A stretch of 64,000 nucleotides of DNA from Paenibacillus sp. G2S3 (GTDB taxonomy: Bacteria; Bacillota; Bacilli; Paenibacillales; Paenibacillaceae). Location: contig NZ_CP126095.1 of the NCBI RefSeq assembly GCF_030123105.1, positions 372,001 to 436,000 on the forward strand, written 5' to 3'. The position numbers and the translations under genes were made by a program. Shown in pieces: positions 62,213 through 64,000 of this stretch (position 1 is the stretch's first letter; each line of letters opens with the position of its first letter). The notes below the pieces were generated by a model. It made no database searches and had not been told where the DNA came from. It saw nothing but the letters and a program-made list of their open reading frames with translations.

Positions 62213-62695
62213 ATGGCTTGGCCAACACATATTGTAGCGGCAGGTGGATTCGCAGAAAATGAACAAGGAGATATCCTTTTAGTAAAGACGCATGATGGTG
62301 GATGGGTATTTCCTGGTGGACAAGTAGAGGTCGGAGAGAACCTGGTGGATGCATTAATTCGAGAGATTAAAGAGGAAAGTGGAATAGATGTCACGGTTTC
62401 TCAATTGATTGGTGTGTATTCGAATACAGGCATTCATAAATGGTATGACGGTGTGACGGATGTTCCCACTAAGGTCATGTTTGATTTTATCTGCAAGCCC
62501 GTGGGTGGGGAATTATGTACCTCGGAGGAAACCTCTGAAGTAATGTGGGTGGCAAAAGAGAAAGTGCTTGATTGGATTACACAACCGGCTATTCGTACCC
62601 GCTATCAAGCTTATTTGGATTACGATGGGAATACGAGGTATATGGATTATGTAACTGGTGACACGTTTGAAGTTAATTTAGATCGAACGGTGTAA
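62213..62695 (+). CDS. NUDIX hydrolase
   Basis: About 160 residues from ATG 62213 (GAGG eight bases upstream; GTG 62204 is inside that site). Complete Nudix box GGQVEVGENLVDALIREIKEESGI (about 37-60). It hydrolyses a nucleoside-diphosphate-linked compound; substrate unknown. It follows the ABC exporter by 33 bases, so likely the same transcript. Confidence 0.93.
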   Translation: MAWPTHIVAAGGFAENEQGDILLVKTHDGGWVFPGGQVEVGENLVDALIREIKEESGIDVTVSQLIGVYSNTGIHKWYDGVTDVPTKVMFDFICKPVGGELCTSEETSEVMWVAKEKVLDWITQPAIRTRYQAYLDYDGNTRYMDYVTGDTFEVNLDRTV

Positions 62696-62708
62696 AAATA
62701 AGTGATAG

Positions 62709-62733
62709 GCCATCCTGCAAAGGATGGCTTTTT
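62709..62733 (+). terminator. Terminator after NUDIX gene
   Basis: GCCATCC / GGATGGC with a 6-nt loop, then T5; nearly identical to 52347-52374. Confidence 0.88.
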
Positions 62734-62734
62734 A

Positions 62735-62777
62735 AAATATAAGAAAGTATAAGTTTCGCCAAAGACGTTTATGCTTG
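62735..62777 (+). repeat. Dispersed repeat, copy E (internally deleted)
   Basis: Keeps the first ~25 bases (AAATATAAGAAAGTATAAG) and the last ~18 (GACGTTTATGCTTG) of the ~98-bp repeat; about 55 central bases are missing. Confidence 0.8.
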
Positions 62778-63353
62778 TTATGCTTTGATACCCTCAAAGG
62801 CAGAGGTGATCATATATCTCACAAAAGCTTCGTCTAGCTCATCCCCTGTAATTAGAAGCCGATAAAATATCGGTCCATAGAGCAGATCAATCGTGATCCC
62901 AATATCCAGATCCGCTTTTAATTGACCTCGGGTCACCCCACGCTCCAACAACTGTCGCGCCTCTTGGCGGCGGGGAGCGAAGAACCTCGCACGATAGGCC
63001 TCAGCAAGGCCAGCATCGAATTGTCCTTCACCGATCAATTCTGTAATTATTTTTCCTTCTCGGCTGCGAAGAAAATTAGCCAGATTCGTGGCATGGATCA
63101 TAATATCGTCCATGACCGAACCGGTGTCTGGCACTGGCAATCTTGCAGAAGCTGCAGAAAGGTAGCCATCCATGACCACGGCTGCTTTGTTGGGCCACCA
63201 TTTATAAATGGTCGCTTTGCTTACCTTAGCCCGTTCGGCAATTTTCTCTACGGTCACCGCCCCAAATCCGGTCTCCAGCAATAGATCATACGATGCTGCT
63301 AGAATAGAAGCCTCGGCTTCGCTATTGCGTGGCCGTCCTCTTTTTTTATCCAT
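62778..63353 (-). CDS. TetR/AcrR family transcriptional regulator
   Basis: About 191 residues from ATG 63353 (GGGAGGGAT upstream). N-terminal HTH: RGRPRNSEAEASILAASYDLLLETGFGAVTVEKIAERAKVSKATIYKWWPNKAAVV; ligand-binding helices resemble the TetR_C family. Divergent from an MFS gene with operator half-sites between, so probably the repressor of that pump. The stop codon is immediately behind repeat copy E. Confidence 0.94.
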   Translation of the reverse strand: MDKKRGRPRNSEAEASILAASYDLLLETGFGAVTVEKIAERAKVSKATIYKWWPNKAAVVMDGYLSAASARLPVPDTGSVMDDIMIHATNLANFLRSREGKIITELIGEGQFDAGLAEAYRARFFAPRRQEARQLLERGVTRGQLKADLDIGITIDLLYGPIFYRLLITGDELDEAFVRYMITSAFEGIKA

Positions 63354-63465
63354 CAGAGATCCCTCCCGATTCATCTATCCTTTGTCTACCTTTCGGTTCA
63401 AAAAAAGAAACTATACGTTCATTATACAAAAGGTTACATGAAGTAGCTAATCGCCTATTTACAAA

Positions 63466-63479
63466 ACTGAACGTTCAGT
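63466..63479. promoter_or_regulatory. TetR-type operator
   Basis: Perfect palindrome ACTGAACGTTCAGT between the divergent TetR and MFS genes, with further half-sites ACGTTCA (about 63414) and GCGTTCAGT (about 63505). Confidence 0.8.
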
Positions 63480-63541
63480 ATATATTTAAATCAATTAGTA
63501 AACGGTGCGTTCAGTATTTAAATTTGAAGGGTGGAGATCTT

Positions 63542-64000
63542 ATGAATCAAGGAAGACGAATGAATCCTGTAAGTTTAGGAAGTTCAGTGAATTCAGCGAT
63601 GGAACATGCGGAAGGAAAGAAGATCCCTGGATGGATTACATTTCTATTAGCGGCCTCCTGCGGACTAATTGTGGCCAATCTGTATTACGCCCAAACCCTG
63701 ATCGGACAGATCGCCCAGGCTACCCAGCTTTCTTCTGGGGCGGCGGGTCTGATTGTAACTTTGACCCAGGTAGGATACGTCCTTGGACTTTTATTCGTAG
63801 TACCACTTAGCGATATTATTGAAAATCGCCGCCTGACAGTGGCGTCACTGGCTGTGGTGGTGGTGTCACTGGTAGCAGCCACAATAGCTCCGAATGCAGC
63901 AATCTTTCTGGGAGCATCTCTGTTCATTGGTCTCGGTTCCGTAGCTGCCCAGATTCTTGTGCCATATGCAGCTTTTCTGGCTGCTGATGAGCAGCGCGGT
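63542..64000 (+). CDS. MFS transporter, cut by the window end
   Basis: The first 153 residues of an MFS carrier: polar N-terminus, helix 1 from ITFLLAASCGLIVANLYYAQTLIGQIA, then SGAAGLIVTLTQVGYVLGLLFVVPLSD with a motif A-like LSDIIENRRL and the helix-4 region FIGLGSVAAQILVPYAAFLAADEQRG. It has the look of the YtbD/NepI-like drug and sugar-efflux group. GGTGGAGATCTT precedes ATG. The frame is open to base 64000. TetR-regulated by context. Confidence 0.88.
   Translation, partial: MNQGRRMNPVSLGSSVNSAMEHAEGKKIPGWITFLLAASCGLIVANLYYAQTLIGQIAQATQLSSGAAGLIVTLTQVGYVLGLLFVVPLSDIIENRRLTVASLAVVVVSLVAATIAPNAAIFLGASLFIGLGSVAAQILVPYAAFLAADEQRG

Noticed and set aside
1..64000. Prophage, integrase or complete insertion sequence
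   Set aside because: No integrase, transposase or phage structural gene is seen; the only mobile-like sequences are non-coding repeats.

Overview
The window is bacterial and looks like a Paenibacillus-type Firmicute. Supporting features are moderate-to-low GC, strong GGAGG ribosome sites with frequent GTG/TTG starts, SLH-domain surface protein, SinI/SinR with a TapA-SipW-TasA type matrix operon, LytS/LytR, CsoR-CopZ-CopA and a GH127 arabinofuranosidase. The genus call is an inference from gene content; no 16S or ribosomal operon is present. No phage, IS transposase, tRNA or CRISPR was found.

Layout. 49-10564: tellurium-resistance type (Ter) stress operon with two TerD-family proteins, a TerC membrane protein, five enzymes of the predicted Ter-associated nucleoside-like metabolite pathway (HpcH/HpaI-type lyase, phosphoribosyltransferase, StiP/PELOTA protein, HAD hydrolase, ATP-grasp), a small membrane protein and TelA. 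10815-16215: SLH surface protein, a 29-codon membrane peptide behind a ribosome-site hairpin, formate/nitrite transporter with a structured upstream region, GAF/PAS histidine kinase. 16316-18962: TPM-domain protein and a Fur-box-linked 47-residue protein. 19255-25376: a PBP-PAS-GGDEF-EAL protein, a diguanylate cyclase and a chemoreceptor with a cytoplasmic Cache domain. 25428-29912: nucleotidyltransferase, LytS/LytR pair and OFA-family transporter, an arrangement like pyruvate-sensing YpdAB-YhjX. 29936-30419: a 117-bp near-perfect hairpin and degenerate ~50-bp repeats. 30420-36254: ECF sigma/anti-sigma pair and odhAB. 36664-40450: biofilm block with a c-di-GMP-I riboswitch in front of sinI, convergent sinR with a Spo0A-type box on its promoter, and a tapA-like/sipW/tasA operon preceded by SinR-type GTTCTYT sites. 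40547-47994: aldo-keto reductase, DHA2 efflux pump with its PadR regulator, copper homeostasis (csoR, copZ, copA, each transcription unit with a CsoR-type operator) and a nitroreductase. 48189-51592: ABC transporter plus two-component system. 51611-57754: phosphatase, a divergent IF-3 paralogue, LysR-tautomerase-carboxymuconolactone decarboxylase, an ECF sigma factor fused to DUF1835, AraC regulator. 57900-64000: GH127, an ABC exporter behind a leader-peptide/attenuator region, NUDIX, and a TetR/MFS divergent pair cut by the window end.

The strongest system-level reading is the biofilm block: two c-di-GMP enzymes lie nearby and the second messenger is placed, via a riboswitch, directly above the SinI antirepressor that should relieve SinR at the TapA-SipW-TasA operon found 3 kb away. 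The second is the probable antibiotic- or translation-responsive attenuator upstream of the ABC exporter. A family of ~98-bp two-hairpin repeats, most copies sitting immediately behind terminators, is scattered through the whole window and once forms a false N-terminal extension of a gene.
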